Positions 8,767 to 19,369 of a stretch of 64,000 nucleotides of DNA are shown in pieces. The stretch spans positions 6,758,001 through 6,822,000 of the forward strand of contig NZ_CP107845.1 of assembly GCF_041431415.1 (NCBI RefSeq), in the 5' to 3' direction. A program made the translations under genes and the position numbers. Under the pieces are notes generated by a model, which was not told the origin of the DNA, did not search any database, and worked only from the letters and a program-made list of their open reading frames with translations. How positions within the stretch are numbered: the stretch's first letter is position 1; every line of letters begins with the position of its first letter. The stretch comes from Streptomyces sp. NBC_00513. GTDB taxonomy: Bacteria; Actinomycetota; Actinomycetes; Streptomycetales; Streptomycetaceae.

Positions 8767-8872
8767 CCCGTACCGGTTCCCGCCCGGCCGCCGCCCCGCG
8801 GGCCGACGGCCCGGTGCGGCCCGCCGCGCCCGTCCGGTCACGCCGTGCCCACCCTGCCCGGCGCGCCCGGTG

Positions 8873-8895
8873 CCGGCCCCGTCAGGCGGGGCCGG
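8873..8895 (-). terminator. Hairpin at the end of the corrinoid-binding gene
   Basis: CCGGCCCCG, 5-nt loop, CGGGGCCGG. The loop contains the stop codon of the minus-strand gene, so it may end transcription of both converging units. Confidence 0.45.
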
Positions 8896-9802
8896 GCAGC
8901 CGGAAGGCCTCCGCCTCCGTCACCGGGTCCCCGACCCGGACTCCGTGCAGCACCCGCGCCAGGACCTCCGCGCCCCGCACCACCCGCGGGCCCGGCCGGT
9001 TGAAGTACGCGGGCCCGTCCAGCACCCACACCTCGCCGGACCGCACCGCCGGCAGCTCCGACCAGCCCGGCAGCGCGGTGAGCGCCCCGCGCTCGCGCAG
9101 CGTGCGCCGCGGGCTGAACCCGCACGGCAGCAGGAGCAGGACGTCCGGTCGGGCGGCCCGGACCGTGTCCCAGTCCATCGGCCGGGTGTGCTCGCCCGGG
9201 GCCGCGATCAACGGTTCCCCGCCCGCCGCGGTGATCTGCTCCGGCACCCAGTGCCCGGCGGGCCAGAGCGGATCCAGCCATTCGATGGCCACCACCCGGG
9301 GCCGGGGACGGCCCGCCACGGCGGCGCGTACCGCCTCCAGCCGGGCCCGCGCATGGGCCCGGCGGGCCCGTCCGACCTCGGGGACGCCCAGCAGCTCACC
9401 CACACGGACCAGACAGTCCAGTACGTCGTCGAGGGTGCGCGGCTCCAGGCTGAGCACCCTCGGCCCTCCGTCGAGCACGCGTACCGCCCGGCTCACGCCC
9501 GCGTAGGACACCGCGCACACGTCGCACAGGTCCTGGGTGAGGACCACCTCGGGCGCGAGCGCTCCCAGCGCCTCCACGTCCAGGCCGTAGAGCGAGGAGC
9601 CGCTGTGCGCCGCGCCCCCGACCGCCTCGGAGATCTCCCGACTGGACAGCTCGTCGGACGAGAACGCGGCGGAGGTCACCACCGGCACGCCGGCCACCGC
9701 CGCCGGCCAGTCGCACTCGTGCGTGCGGCCCACCAGATCGGCGAGCAGTCCGAGTTCGGCCACGATGTCGGTGGCGGCGGGCAGCAGGGAAACGATGCGC
9801 AT
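8882..9802 (-). CDS. Cobalamin/metal-binding protein (BtuF-like helical-backbone receptor)
   Basis: 306 residues of the class III solute-binding (BtuF/FhuD) fold: [42 protein letters not shown], the first lobe ending in [20 protein letters not shown], then a C-terminal lobe with [30 protein letters not shown] and [19 protein letters not shown]. The [15 protein letters not shown] and LCDVCAV pattern is typical of proteins annotated cobalamin-binding. There is no signal peptide or lipobox, so it is not an ordinary ABC receptor and may act inside the cell. No btuC or btuD gene adjoins it. A cobalamin riboswitch starts 124 bp upstream but on the opposite strand, so it does not control this gene. 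Confidence 0.85.
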   Translation of the reverse strand: MRIVSLLPAATDIVAELGLLADLVGRTHECDWPAAVAGVPVVTSAAFSSDELSSREISEAVGGAAHSGSSLYGLDVEALGALAPEVVLTQDLCDVCAVSYAGVSRAVRVLDGGPRVLSLEPRTLDDVLDCLVRVGELLGVPEVGRARRAHARARLEAVRAAVAGRPRPRVVAIEWLDPLWPAGHWVPEQITAAGGEPLIAAPGEHTRPMDWDTVRAARPDVLLLLPCGFSPRRTLRERGALTALPGWSELPAVRSGEVWVLDGPAYFNRPGPRVVRGAEVLARVLHGVRVGDPVTEAEAFRLPGPA

Positions 9803-9925
9803 CCCCCGAGCGTAGGCCGTCTCCGGGGGAACCTCGCCACGTCGGTTTCCGGCCACTCACGGTGGAGCGGCGCTCGCGCGACGCGCCCGGGACGACGGAC
9901 GGGGGTGGACTTACTAGGACGTCCA

Positions 9926-10098
9926 ACTATATGTTCCTGGGCAAGCCCGCGGTGCAGGGAAGTCGGTGTGAATCCGACGCGGTCCCGCCACTGTGACCGA
10001 GGAGTGTGCTCTTCCAGCAGGACAGGCCACTGACGGGGAAACCCGTTGGGAAGGCCGGAGAGCGCGCGTTGATCCGGGAGTCAGGATACCGGCCGCGG
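9926..10098 (+). promoter_or_regulatory. Cobalamin (AdoCbl) riboswitch
   Basis: Conserved elements in order: GGGAAGTCGGTGTGAATCC at about 9957-9974, the CCGCCACTGTGA core at about 9985-9996, GGCCACTGACGGGGAAACC further on, GGGAAGGCCGGAG, and the B12 box AGTCAGGATACCGGCC at 10079-10094 (consensus AGYCMGGAGACCKGCC). The arms flanking these can pair into the expected multi-helix core. The strand is plus, so the first downstream unit is a 25-codon ORF and then the mmsA operon, not the divergent corrinoid-binding gene. These elements usually reduce expression when cobalamin is plentiful. The outer limits are approximate. Confidence 0.93.
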
Positions 10099-10136
10099 GG
10101 TGTTCCGTGTTGTCCACGAGGATGGAGCAGACACGC

Positions 10137-10214
10137 ATGACACCGGTACGTGACCACGGCCCAGGTGATCCGGCGGAGTTCCCGAAGTACGCGGCCCTGT
10201 CCGCGCGTTCGTGA
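10137..10214 (+). CDS. 25-residue ORF behind the cobalamin riboswitch
   Basis: The first start codon after the riboswitch opens a 25-codon frame (MTPVRDHGPGDPAEFPKYAA...) with GGAG 9 nt upstream. I do not recognise the product: it lacks the membrane helix and His-rich tail of CbtB, the small cobalt-transport protein often found in this position. It could be a leader peptide, a genuine microprotein, or the stump of a lost cobalamin-related gene. In-frame starts further upstream lie inside the riboswitch. Confidence 0.35.
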   Translation: MTPVRDHGPGDPAEFPKYAALSARS

Positions 10215-10337
10215 CTCACCGAAGGCATCCACGCCTTCACTGTCCCGCGACCCGCCCCGCGCCGCGCACCCCGATCGGTGCCGCGCCGCCGGCTCGTCGC
10301 GCCCTCCTCGGACCTCACCTGACGAGAGCAGGCTTCG

Positions 10338-11837
<1,500 letters not shown>

Positions 11838-11842
11838 CCGTC

Positions 11843-12988
11843 ATGACCACGACCCTGCTCAGCAAGGACCAACTCGCCCTGGCCGAGGTCACCCTCGACT
11901 TCGCACAGGAGCAACTCGCCCCGCACGCCATCGCCTGGGACCAGGACAAGCACTTCCCCGTCGACGTGCTCCGCCGCGCCGCCGACCTCGGCCTCGCGGG
12001 GATCTACGTACGCGAGGAGTCCGGTGGCTCCGGGCTCACCCGCGCCGACGGGGTGCTCGTCCTGGAAGTGCTGGCCACCGGCTGCCCCTCGATCGCCGGC
12101 TACCTCTCCATCCACAACATGGTCGCCTGGATGCTCGACACGTACGGGGACCCCCACCAGCGCGAGCGCTGGCTGCCCGGGCTCTGCTCCGCCCGCACCC
12201 TCGGCAGCTACTGCCTCACCGAGCCCGGCGCCGGCTCGGACGCCGCCGCGCTGCGCACCCGCGCCGAACGCGACGGCGACCACTACGTGTTGACCGGCGT
12301 GAAGCAGTTCATCTCCGGCGCCGGAGCCTCCGACGTGTACGTGGTCCTGGCCCGCACCGGATCCGACGGGCCGCGCGGGATCTCCGCCTTCATCGTGGAA
12401 CGCGCCGACGCCGGGCTCTCCTTCGGCCCCGACGAGCGCAAGATGGGCTGGAACGCCCAACCCACCCGCCAGGTCGTCCTCGACGGGGTGCGGATCCCCG
12501 CCACGCGACGGCTCGGCTCGGAGGGCGACGGGTTCCGCATGGCCATGACGGCCCTCAACGGTGGCCGGCTCGGCATCGCCGCCTGTTCGCTCGGCGGCGC
12601 CCAGAGCGCACTGGACCGCAGCCTCGCCCACCTGGCCGACCGCGAGGCGTTCGGAGCGCGCCTGCTCGACGCGCAGGCGCTCCAGTTCCGCCTCGCCGAC
12701 ATGGCCACGGAACTCACCGCCGCCCGCGCCCTGGTCCGTACCGCCGCGCAGGCCCTGGACAACGGCGACCCGCAGGCCGCGCAGCTCTGCGCCATGGCCA
12801 AGCGCTTCGCCACCGACACGGGTTTCACGGTGGCCGACCGGGCGCTCCAACTACACGGCGGATACGGCTACTTGAGCGAGTACGGCATCGAGAAGATCGT
12901 CCGAGACCTCCGTGTGCACCAGATCCTGGAAGGGACCAACGAGATCATGCGCGTCATCGTCGCCCGCGGCCTGACGGAGAACCTGTGA
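11843..12988 (+). CDS. Acyl-CoA dehydrogenase, probably isobutyryl-CoA dehydrogenase
   Basis: 381 residues, full acyl-CoA dehydrogenase fold with the FAD/substrate motifs YCLTEPGAGSDAAALRTRAE and FISGAGASDVYVV, an LNGGRLGIAACSLGGAQ segment and the catalytic base E363 in ILEGTNEIMR. Position in the valine operon, immediately after mmsA and before the 3-hydroxyisobutyryl-CoA hydrolase gene, points to isobutyryl-CoA as substrate, giving methacrylyl-CoA. The ATG at 11843 is 5 nt after the mmsA stop. An overlapping in-frame GTG at 11834 is possible. A cytoplasmic flavoprotein passing electrons to ETF. Confidence 0.93.
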   Translation: MTTTLLSKDQLALAEVTLDFAQEQLAPHAIAWDQDKHFPVDVLRRAADLGLAGIYVREESGGSGLTRADGVLVLEVLATGCPSIAGYLSIHNMVAWMLDTYGDPHQRERWLPGLCSARTLGSYCLTEPGAGSDAAALRTRAERDGDHYVLTGVKQFISGAGASDVYVVLARTGSDGPRGISAFIVERADAGLSFGPDERKMGWNAQPTRQVVLDGVRIPATRRLGSEGDGFRMAMTALNGGRLGIAACSLGGAQSALDRSLAHLADREAFGARLLDAQALQFRLADMATELTAARALVRTAAQALDNGDPQAAQLCAMAKRFATDTGFTVADRALQLHGGYGYLSEYGIEKIVRDLRVHQILEGTNEIMRVIVARGLTENL

Positions 12989-14061
12989 TGACCGACGCAG
13001 CGGACGTCCTGGTCCACGTCGAGGGCCGCACGGGCCGCCTGACCCTCAACCGCCCGAAGGCCCTGAACGCGCTCAGTCACCCCATGGTGCTGCGCGTCGA
13101 GGAGGCCCTGACCGCCTGGCGCGGCGATCCCGCCGTGGAGGCGGTGGTCGTCTCCGGCGCCGGCGAGCGTGGGCTGTGTGCGGGCGGTGACATCCGGGCC
13201 ATCCACGACGATGCCAAGGCCGGCGGTACGGCCTCGGCGGACTTCTGGCGGGACGAGTACCGGTTGAACGCGCTCATCGCCCGCTATCCCAAGCCGTACG
13301 TGGCGTTGATGGACGGCATCGTGATGGGTGGCGGAGTCGGGATCTCGGCCCACGGCAACGTCCGCATCGTCACCGAACGCTCCCGCGTGGCGATGCCCGA
13401 GACCGGCATCGGCTTCGTCCCGGACGTCGGCGGCACCTACCTCCTGGCGCTCGCGCCCGGCGAACTGGGCACCCACCTGGCCCTGACGGGCGCACCGGTG
13501 GGCGCGGCCGACGCGCTGCTGTGCGGGCTCGCGGACCACTTCGTCCCGGCCGATCGGCTCGACCGACTGTCGGCGGACCTCGGACGCGCGCCCGTACACG
13601 AGGTCCTGGCCCGCCACGTCGGTCAGGCCCCTCCCGGGCTGTTGGCCGCGAGGCGCGGGTGGATCGACCACTGCTACGCCGCCGACACCGTCGAGGAGAT
13701 CGTCGAACGGCTCCTCACGAGCGGTGAACCCGAGGCCAAGGACGCGGCCGAGACCATCCTGACCAAGTCGCCCACCGCGCTCAAGGTCACCCTTTCCGCC
13801 CTCCGCCGCGCACGCGAAACGGGGCCGCTGGAAAGGGTCTTGGAACAGGAGTACAGGATCTCCTGCACGGCCCTGCGCTCTCCCGACCTGGTCGAGGGGA
13901 TCCGCGCCCAGGTCATCGACAAGGACCGCGCCCCCCGCTGGTCGCCCGCCACCCTCGAAGAGGTCACGGAATCCGACGTGGCCCGCTACTTCGCCCCCCT
14001 CGACGACGGGCGCGAACTGCGCCTCGCCGTCACCGACTCTCCTCAGGAGGTGCCCTGGTGA
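12988..14061 (+). CDS. 3-hydroxyisobutyryl-CoA hydrolase (crotonase family)
   Basis: 357 residues, longer than a simple enoyl-CoA hydratase and matching HIBYL-CoA hydrolases: [33 protein letters not shown] (oxyanion hole), [42 protein letters not shown] (catalytic E and D region), and a long C-terminal domain with [16 protein letters not shown] and the [30 protein letters not shown] segments. It releases free 3-hydroxyisobutyrate, which avoids accumulation of toxic methacrylyl-CoA. The start ATG overlaps the previous stop (TGATG). GTG 12985 is an alternative. Confidence 0.93.
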   Translation: MTDAADVLVHVEGRTGRLTLNRPKALNALSHPMVLRVEEALTAWRGDPAVEAVVVSGAGERGLCAGGDIRAIHDDAKAGGTASADFWRDEYRLNALIARYPKPYVALMDGIVMGGGVGISAHGNVRIVTERSRVAMPETGIGFVPDVGGTYLLALAPGELGTHLALTGAPVGAADALLCGLADHFVPADRLDRLSADLGRAPVHEVLARHVGQAPPGLLAARRGWIDHCYAADTVEEIVERLLTSGEPEAKDAAETILTKSPTALKVTLSALRRARETGPLERVLEQEYRISCTALRSPDLVEGIRAQVIDKDRAPRWSPATLEEVTESDVARYFAPLDDGRELRLAVTDSPQEVPW

Positions 14062-14972
14062 CCAGCGTCATCGCCTTCATCGGGCTGGGCCACATGGGCG
14101 GCCCGATGGCCGCCAACCTCGCCGCGACCGGCCGGCGCGTGATCGGTTTCGACCTCGTCCCCGCCGCGCTCGCCTCCGCCGCGGCGGCCGGCGTGGAGGC
14201 CGCGGACTCCGCCGCCCTGGCCGTCGCCGAGGCGGACGTGGTGATCACCATGCTGCCGGCCGGTCGCCACGTCCTGGCCCTCTACGGGGAGCAGGGGCTG
14301 CTCGCAGCGGCCAAGCCCGGCACCCTGTTCATCGACTGCTCCACCATCGACGTCGAGGACGCCGTCCGCGCCCACACCGCCGCCGGCGAGGCGGGCCACC
14401 GGGCGCTCGACGCGCCCGTCTCCGGCGGGGTGACGGGCGCCGAGGCCGCGACCCTGACCTTCATGGTCGGCGGCGCGGAGACCGAGTTCGCCGAGGCGAC
14501 CCCACTGTTGGACGCCATGGGCGGCAAGATCGTGCACTGCGGGGGAGCGGGCGCCGGACAGGCGGCGAAGATCTGCAACAACATGATCCTGGGCATCTCG
14601 ATGATCGCGGTCAGCGAGGCCTTCGTCCTGGGCGAGAGCCTGGGCCTGTCCCACCAGGCGCTGTACGACGTGGCCTCCACCGCGTCCGGCCAGTGCTGGG
14701 CCCTCACCACCAACTGCCCGGTACCCGGCCCGGTTCCGGCCAGTCCCGCCAACCGCGACTACCGCCCCGGCTTCGCCGCCCCGCTCATGGCGAAGGACCT
14801 GGGGCTCGCCGTCAACGCCCTGCGCGCGGGCGGCATCGACGCCGGACTCGGCGGGCGCGCCGCCGAAATGTACGCCGCGTTCGCCGAAGGGGAAGGGGCC
14901 ACACAGGACTTCTCCGGAATCGTCCACGCCCTGCGCGCCACCACCACGGACCGGAACGGACCCGCCTCGTGA
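14058..14972 (+). CDS. mmsB: 3-hydroxyisobutyrate dehydrogenase
   Basis: 304 residues. N-terminal Rossmann domain with [26 protein letters not shown], substrate-loop motif [22 protein letters not shown], catalytic lysine region [23 protein letters not shown] and all-helical C-terminal domain ([17 protein letters not shown]). It oxidises 3-hydroxyisobutyrate to methylmalonate semialdehyde, the substrate of MmsA. The GTG start overlaps the upstream stop by GTGA, implying translational coupling within the operon. Confidence 0.95.
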   Translation: MTSVIAFIGLGHMGGPMAANLAATGRRVIGFDLVPAALASAAAAGVEAADSAALAVAEADVVITMLPAGRHVLALYGEQGLLAAAKPGTLFIDCSTIDVEDAVRAHTAAGEAGHRALDAPVSGGVTGAEAATLTFMVGGAETEFAEATPLLDAMGGKIVHCGGAGAGQAAKICNNMILGISMIAVSEAFVLGESLGLSHQALYDVASTASGQCWALTTNCPVPGPVPASPANRDYRPGFAAPLMAKDLGLAVNALRAGGIDAGLGGRAAEMYAAFAEGEGATQDFSGIVHALRATTTDRNGPAS

Positions 14973-15763
14973 CCGACCACGTGACCGACACCGCCCACGA
15001 AACGATCCTCGTCGAGCGCACGGGGCGCACCGCGCTGCTCACCCTCAACCGCCCCGAGGCGCTCAACGCCCTCAACCTCACGGTCATGAACGAGGTCGTG
15101 GCCGCCACCGAGGCCCTCGACCGGGACCCCGACATCGGCTGCATCGTCCTCACCGGTTCGACGAAGGCCTTCGCGGCCGGCGCGGACATCAAGGAGATGC
15201 AGCCGCAGGGGTACATGGACATGTACCTCAGTGACTGGTTCACCGCCTGGGACCGGCTCGGCGACCTCCGCACGCCGACCGTCGCCGCCGTCTCCGGGTA
15301 CGCCCTCGGCGGCGGCTGCGAGCTGGCGATGCTCTGCGACATCCTGCTCGCCTCCGACACCGCCGTCTTCGGGCAGCCGGAGATCAAACTCGGCGTCATC
15401 CCCGGCATCGGCGGATCCCAGCGACTGACCCGAGCCGTCGGCAAGGCCAAGGCGATGGAGCTCTGCCTGACCGGCCGGACCATGGACGCCGTGGAGGCGG
15501 AGCGGGCCGGACTGGTCTCCCGCGTCGTCCCGGCCGCCGACCTCCTCACCGAGGCCCTCGCCGTCGCCGCGGCGGTGGCGGGAATGTCCGCGCCCGTCGC
15601 CATGATGGCGAAGGAGGCCGTGAACCGGGCCTTCGAGACCACCTTGGCCGAAGGCGTCCGCTTCGAACGGCGGCTGTTCCACGCGGTGTTCGCGACGGCC
15701 GATCAGAAGGAGGGCATGAGCGCCTTCGTGGACAAGCGCGCGGCCGGGTTCACCCACCGCTGA
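14969..15763 (+). CDS. Enoyl-CoA hydratase
   Basis: 264 residues, crotonase fold: [26 protein letters not shown] (first oxyanion segment), [20 protein letters not shown], and [37 protein letters not shown] with both catalytic glutamates (in GGGCELA and QPEIKLG). This is the pattern of active short-chain enoyl-CoA hydratases such as EchA8/PaaF. In this operon it would hydrate methacrylyl-CoA to 3-hydroxyisobutyryl-CoA. GTG at 14969 overlaps the mmsB stop by four bases. Last gene of the operon, followed by a hairpin. Confidence 0.93.
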   Translation: MTDHVTDTAHETILVERTGRTALLTLNRPEALNALNLTVMNEVVAATEALDRDPDIGCIVLTGSTKAFAAGADIKEMQPQGYMDMYLSDWFTAWDRLGDLRTPTVAAVSGYALGGGCELAMLCDILLASDTAVFGQPEIKLGVIPGIGGSQRLTRAVGKAKAMELCLTGRTMDAVEAERAGLVSRVVPAADLLTEALAVAAAVAGMSAPVAMMAKEAVNRAFETTLAEGVRFERRLFHAVFATADQKEGMSAFVDKRAAGFTHR

Positions 15764-15773
15764 CCCCGGGAGC

Positions 15774-15801
15774 GGGACCGGCCCGTCAGTGGGCCGGCCC
15801 C
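15774..15801 (+). terminator. Terminator of the valine catabolic operon
   Basis: CCGGCCC / GGGCCGG around a 6-nt loop, extended by GGG/CCC with one unpaired A, 11 bp past the last stop codon. Confidence 0.6.
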
Positions 15802-15903
15802 GTGCGGGCGCGCGGGCCTTCCGTGCGGGCGCGCGTCCGGGCCGAGGTCCGCCCGTGCCGACGCGCGGGGTCCGACGCGGGCCGGCAAGCCCCGACACGC
15901 TAT

Positions 15904-15919
15904 TCGAGCAGATGTTCGG
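15904..15919. promoter_or_regulatory. Putative LexA (SOS) box
   Basis: TCGAGC-AGAT-GTTCGG differs at one base per half-site from the actinobacterial SOS consensus TCGAAC-N4-GTTCGA and keeps the 4-bp spacing. It lies 10 bp before the putative -10 box of the AlkB-like gene, a position where bound LexA would block transcription. Confidence 0.65.
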
Positions 15920-15928
15920 TTCTGCGGG

Positions 15929-15934
15929 TACGCT
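15929..15934 (+). promoter_or_regulatory. Putative -10 box of a leaderless transcript
   Basis: TACGCT, 7 nt before the ATG at 15942, just downstream of the SOS-like palindrome. Confidence 0.4.
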
Positions 15935-15941
15935 GGAAACC

Positions 15942-16568
15942 ATGCACGCGCTCCAGGGCTCCCTCTTCGACCAGGCCGACGACATCCGGATCGGCCCGCT
16001 CACGGAACTGCGCCGCACGGAGCTGGGGGCCGGCGCCTGGGTCGATCACCTGCCCGGCTGGCTGTCCGGCTCCGACGCGCTGTTCGAGCGACTCGCCGCC
16101 GACGTTCCCTGGCGCGCCGAGCGCCGCCGGATGTACGAACGGGACGTGGACGTACCCCGGCTGCTCGCCTTCTACGGGGCCGGCGATCCACTCCCGCACC
16201 CCGTGCTCACCGACGCCCGCTCGGCACTGACCGGCCACTACGCCCCCGAACTGGGGGAACCGTTCGTGACGGCCGGGCTGTGCCTCTACCGGGACGGCAA
16301 GGACAGCGTCGCCTGGCACGGCGACCGGACCGGCCGCTCCGCGACCGAGGACACCATGGTCGCCATCGTCTCCGTGGGAGACCCCCGCGACCTGGTGCTG
16401 CGCCCGCGCGACGGCGGCCCGACCCTGCTGCGGCTGCCGCTGGGGCACGGCGACCTGGTGGTCATGGGCGGCTCCTGCCAGCGCACCATGGAGCACGCGG
16501 TGCCCAAGTCCACCCGCGCCGTCGGACCCCGCGTCAGCGTCCAGTTCCGTACCCGCGGCGTCATGTGA
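15942..16568 (+). CDS. AlkB-like 2-oxoglutarate/Fe(II) dioxygenase
   Basis: 208 residues. The iron-binding triad is visible as H126-x-D128 (AWHGDRTG) and H185 (TMEHAVPK), followed by the 2-oxoglutarate-binding arginines in GPRVSVQFRTR. LFDQADDIRIGPL at the N-terminus and LLAFYGAGDPLPHPVL match short AlkB homologues of actinobacteria. These enzymes directly reverse alkylation damage of DNA or RNA bases by oxidative demethylation. ATG 15942 is preferred because an earlier in-frame ATG at 15912 lies inside the SOS-like operator. The operator and the repair activity agree with each other. Substrate preference is not predictable. Confidence 0.9.
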   Translation: MHALQGSLFDQADDIRIGPLTELRRTELGAGAWVDHLPGWLSGSDALFERLAADVPWRAERRRMYERDVDVPRLLAFYGAGDPLPHPVLTDARSALTGHYAPELGEPFVTAGLCLYRDGKDSVAWHGDRTGRSATEDTMVAIVSVGDPRDLVLRPRDGGPTLLRLPLGHGDLVVMGGSCQRTMEHAVPKSTRAVGPRVSVQFRTRGVM

Positions 16569-16569
16569 C

Positions 16570-16601
16570 GCCGGGGCCCCGCCGACCGATGGGGCCCCGG
16601 C
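16570..16601. terminator. Bidirectional terminator
   Basis: GCCGGGGCCCC and GGGGCCCCGGC form an 11-bp perfect stem with a 10-nt loop between two converging genes. Confidence 0.7.
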
Positions 16602-16622
16602 TCGCCCGGTCGCCCGCCCGGC

Positions 16623-17297
16623 TCAGCCGCGCGGCCACTCGTACGTCGTGATCAGCCGCTCCAACACCGGCGAGGGCCCCGTGCCGAGCAGCAGGCAGGC
16701 CTCCAGTCCGGCGGCGAACGACGAGCGGGGCAGGCTCGTGACCCGGTCCAGCCGCGCCTTCGTGCTGATGCCGAGCAGGCCACCGTCGAGGACGTGGTGC
16801 CAGACCTCGGCGTACGGATCCGCCGGCACCACGATCGACACCGACGACCTGGTCGGGGCCGTCCGCGGGACCCGGAAGTCCAGCCGTAGCTTGACCACGG
16901 GTCTGACCCCGCCGAAGCCGGACCACGCGCACCCGACGTCCAGCCCCCGGCTCGTCTCCACCGCGCCCCGCGCGTCGAGCAGGGCGAACGCCTCCCGCAG
17001 CTCCGGCGCCGGTCCGTAGGTCCGTTCGTCCTCGTGGACGGTGATGACGAACAGCGAGGGCAACGTGTCCGCGTCCGGTGCGACGCCCACGGGGAGGATC
17101 ACGCAGGCGCCCGCCGCCGGGACCGTCCCGGTGAGGAACTCCTGCCGCTGCCGCTCCTCGTCGTGCGGGGCGAACGTCGGGGTCCGGATCGCCCGCCGCC
17201 GCGGGGGCGGTGCGTACGCCCCGTGCCCACCCGCCGAAGCGGAAGGTCGGACCTCGTGCCCGGTGTGCTGTGCCCGCTGCCGTTCCTCACGTTCCAT
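16623..17297 (-). CDS. Hypothetical Streptomyces protein
   Basis: 224 residues, no signal peptide or membrane segment. The N-terminal 50 residues are basic and disordered (MEREERQRAQHTGHEV, APPPRRRAIRTPTFAP). The rest looks like an alpha/beta domain: VILPVGVAPDADTLPSLFVITVHEDERTYGP, LDVGCAWSGFGGVRPVVKLRLDFRVP, SIVVPADPYAEVWHHVLDGGLLGISTKARLDRV. I do not recognise the family. ATG 17297 is the first good start; longer versions would extend through low-complexity sequence. It converges on the AlkB-like gene. Confidence 0.75.
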   Translation of the reverse strand: MEREERQRAQHTGHEVRPSASAGGHGAYAPPPRRRAIRTPTFAPHDEERQRQEFLTGTVPAAGACVILPVGVAPDADTLPSLFVITVHEDERTYGPAPELREAFALLDARGAVETSRGLDVGCAWSGFGGVRPVVKLRLDFRVPRTAPTRSSVSIVVPADPYAEVWHHVLDGGLLGISTKARLDRVTSLPRSSFAAGLEACLLLGTGPSPVLERLITTYEWPRG

Positions 17298-17485
17298 GGC
17301 CGGCCCCCAAGGTTGTGGTCCTCCCAGACTGGCACCCCGCCCGCCCCCGGGTACGGCACTCCGGCGCATTCCCCGGCCGAGGACGCGCCGGCGGCGCCGC
17401 CTCGCGGCGGGAGCGCCCCCGCACCACCCGGCACGCGGGCGGACGTGGGCTGGCGGGTCGCCGCCGACGGGTGTCCGCTGGAGGG

Positions 17486-18457
17486 GTGAGCCTCCTCCCC
17501 GGGCGCCTCGTGCGCGCAGACCGCTGGTGGACCGGACTCCCGCCCGCCGCCGGCTCCGCCGTCATGGCCGCCGGGATCCTCTCCATCGGTCTGGAGCTGA
17601 TCGGCCACGAGGTCCTGTCGCTGGCCGCGCTCGCCGTCGCCGGGGCGCTGTGGCTCGTACTGGCCGCCGACTTCGGCCTCCGCCTGATCGCCGACCGGGG
17701 CCGCTTCTGCTCCGAGGCCGACACCCCGTCCGCCCTGACGGCCGTCGCCGCCACCGCCGTGCTCGGCGCCCGGCTCGCCCAGTCCGGCCTGGAGACCGTG
17801 GCCGCCGCCCTGCTCGCCCTCGCCGCGGCGCTCTGGCCGCTGCTGCTGTACCACGTCCTGCGGCACTGGAGGCGGCGGATGCCCGGAGCGGTCTTCCTGG
17901 TCTGCGTGGCCACCCAGGGCCTGGCCGTCCTCGCGGCGACGCTGTGCGTCACCCTCCACCAGGACTGGCTGGGCCGGGTGGGACTCGCCTGCTTCTGCCT
18001 GGGCGTGCTGCTGTACGGCCTGGCCCTGGCCCGCTTCGACCTCCACGAGGTGACCGGCGGGGCGGGGGACCACTGGGTGGCGGGCGGGGCGCTGTCCATC
18101 ACCGCCCTCGCGGGCGCCAAGCTCACCGCCACGCCGATCTGGACGAGTGCGGTGCACACGACGCTGCGCACGACCACCCTCGTCGCCCTCGGCCTCTCAC
18201 TGGCCTGGTACGTCGTCCTGCTCACCGCCGAGCTGCGCCGCCCGCGCCCCCGCTACGACATCCGGCGCTGGTCCACGGTCTTCCCCCTCGGCATGACGGC
18301 CACCGCCTGCCTGTCGGCCGCCGCCCCGACGGGCGTGGCCTGGCTGCGCCCGGTGGGCGAGGTGCTGCTGTGGATCGCCGTGGCCGCCTGCGTGATGACC
18401 TGTGCGGCGTTCGCCCTGGACCGGCGCACCGCCGGCGCGCCGGCGCCCCGAGGGTGA
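17486..18457 (+). CDS. TehA/TDT-like multi-pass membrane transporter
   Basis: 323 residues with about ten hydrophobic helices. LPPAAGSAVMAAGILSIGLELIGHEVLSLAALAVAGALWLVL at the N-terminus and the regular helix-hairpin pattern are those of the tellurite-resistance/C4-dicarboxylate (TDT, SLAC1-fold) family. Substrates in the family range from dicarboxylates and sulfite to anions. GTG 17486 is used. An upstream in-frame GTG (17471) and a downstream one (17510) are alternatives, and none has a well-placed Shine-Dalgarno. It converges on the DUF1275 gene with only 32 bp between. Confidence 0.8.
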   Translation: MSLLPGRLVRADRWWTGLPPAAGSAVMAAGILSIGLELIGHEVLSLAALAVAGALWLVLAADFGLRLIADRGRFCSEADTPSALTAVAATAVLGARLAQSGLETVAAALLALAAALWPLLLYHVLRHWRRRMPGAVFLVCVATQGLAVLAATLCVTLHQDWLGRVGLACFCLGVLLYGLALARFDLHEVTGGAGDHWVAGGALSITALAGAKLTATPIWTSAVHTTLRTTTLVALGLSLAWYVVLLTAELRRPRPRYDIRRWSTVFPLGMTATACLSAAAPTGVAWLRPVGEVLLWIAVAACVMTCAAFALDRRTAGAPAPRG

Positions 18458-18489
18458 CGCACGATCCGGTCGGCGGCCGGTCCGCGCGG

Positions 18490-19227
18490 CTACGGGCCGG
18501 CGGACTCCGGACCGGGGCCGGCGCCGCGCAGGCCCAGCGCGGCCACCCACGCCAGCAGGACGAGCGCCGCCAGCAGCGCCCACCGCGCGCCGTGGTTCAA
18601 GGTCAGCAGCCCGCCGCACAGCGCCCCGCAGAGCAACGCCACCACCGAGACCACCCGCCGCACCGACGGCGGCCCCCAGGGGTCGACCGCCAGCCCGGTC
18701 AGCGTGCGGGTGACCACGGTGGTGGTGAGGTCGGGGACGGCCAGCCGGTGGACGACGGCGTTCTGCAAGCCCATGCCCAGCGCGAGCAGTGCGACCAGGA
18801 GCAGTTGCCCGCCGCCGGTCACCGACACGGCGAGCGCCCCCGCCACCAACACCGCCTGTACCGCCACCAGCGGACCGAACAGTGCCTTCCCGCCCCCGGC
18901 CCCGGACCGACGCAACCGGCCGGCGGCCCACGCCCCCAGCACGAACGCGGCAAGGGCCAGGATCGACGCGGCGCCGGACAGCTCCCGGTCACCGGCCAGG
19001 GCGAAACCGAGCAGGGCCACGTTCCCCGTCATGTTGGCGACGAACACGTGGTCGAGACCGAGATAGCTCACGGCGTCCACCAGACCGCTCACGAAGGTCA
19101 GCACGACGAGCAGCGGCGGCAGCAGCCCGTGCGGCCGGACGGCCCCGCCCCCCGCCGGCGGGAACAGCCGATCGGCGAACGCCCTCAGGATGCCGCCCCG
19201 GTCGTTCCCCGTGTGGTCGGATCCCAT
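18490..19227 (-). CDS. DUF1275 (YoaK-like) membrane protein
   Basis: 245 residues and about six helices. LLVVLTFVSGLVDAVSYLGLDHVFVANMTGNVALLGFALAG near the N-terminus is the DUF1275 signature, and ALGMGLQNAVVHRLAVPDLTTTVVTRTLTGL marks the second half. The function is unknown. ATG 19227 is supported by GGGGG in the upstream minus-strand leader. The gene faces the VOC gene across 154 bp. Confidence 0.9.
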   Translation of the reverse strand: MGSDHTGNDRGGILRAFADRLFPPAGGGAVRPHGLLPPLLVVLTFVSGLVDAVSYLGLDHVFVANMTGNVALLGFALAGDRELSGAASILALAAFVLGAWAAGRLRRSGAGGGKALFGPLVAVQAVLVAGALAVSVTGGGQLLLVALLALGMGLQNAVVHRLAVPDLTTTVVTRTLTGLAVDPWGPPSVRRVVSVVALLCGALCGGLLTLNHGARWALLAALVLLAWVAALGLRGAGPGPESAGP

Positions 19228-19369
19228 CCGGTGCCCCCATGAGGCGCAGTCGCCGATGACGTCCGGCGGACGAAGCCCGAACACGTGCCGGGAACGGTAC
19301 CGATCGCCGGGGCGACCGAGGCGAAACGACGCGGCTCACGTTCCTGTGGCGCGCCCGCGCGCCGCTCAG

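Noticed and set aside
10137..10214. 25-codon ORF as CbtB cobalt-transport protein
   Set aside because: No transmembrane helix, no C-terminal His pattern, and no cbtA gene follows.
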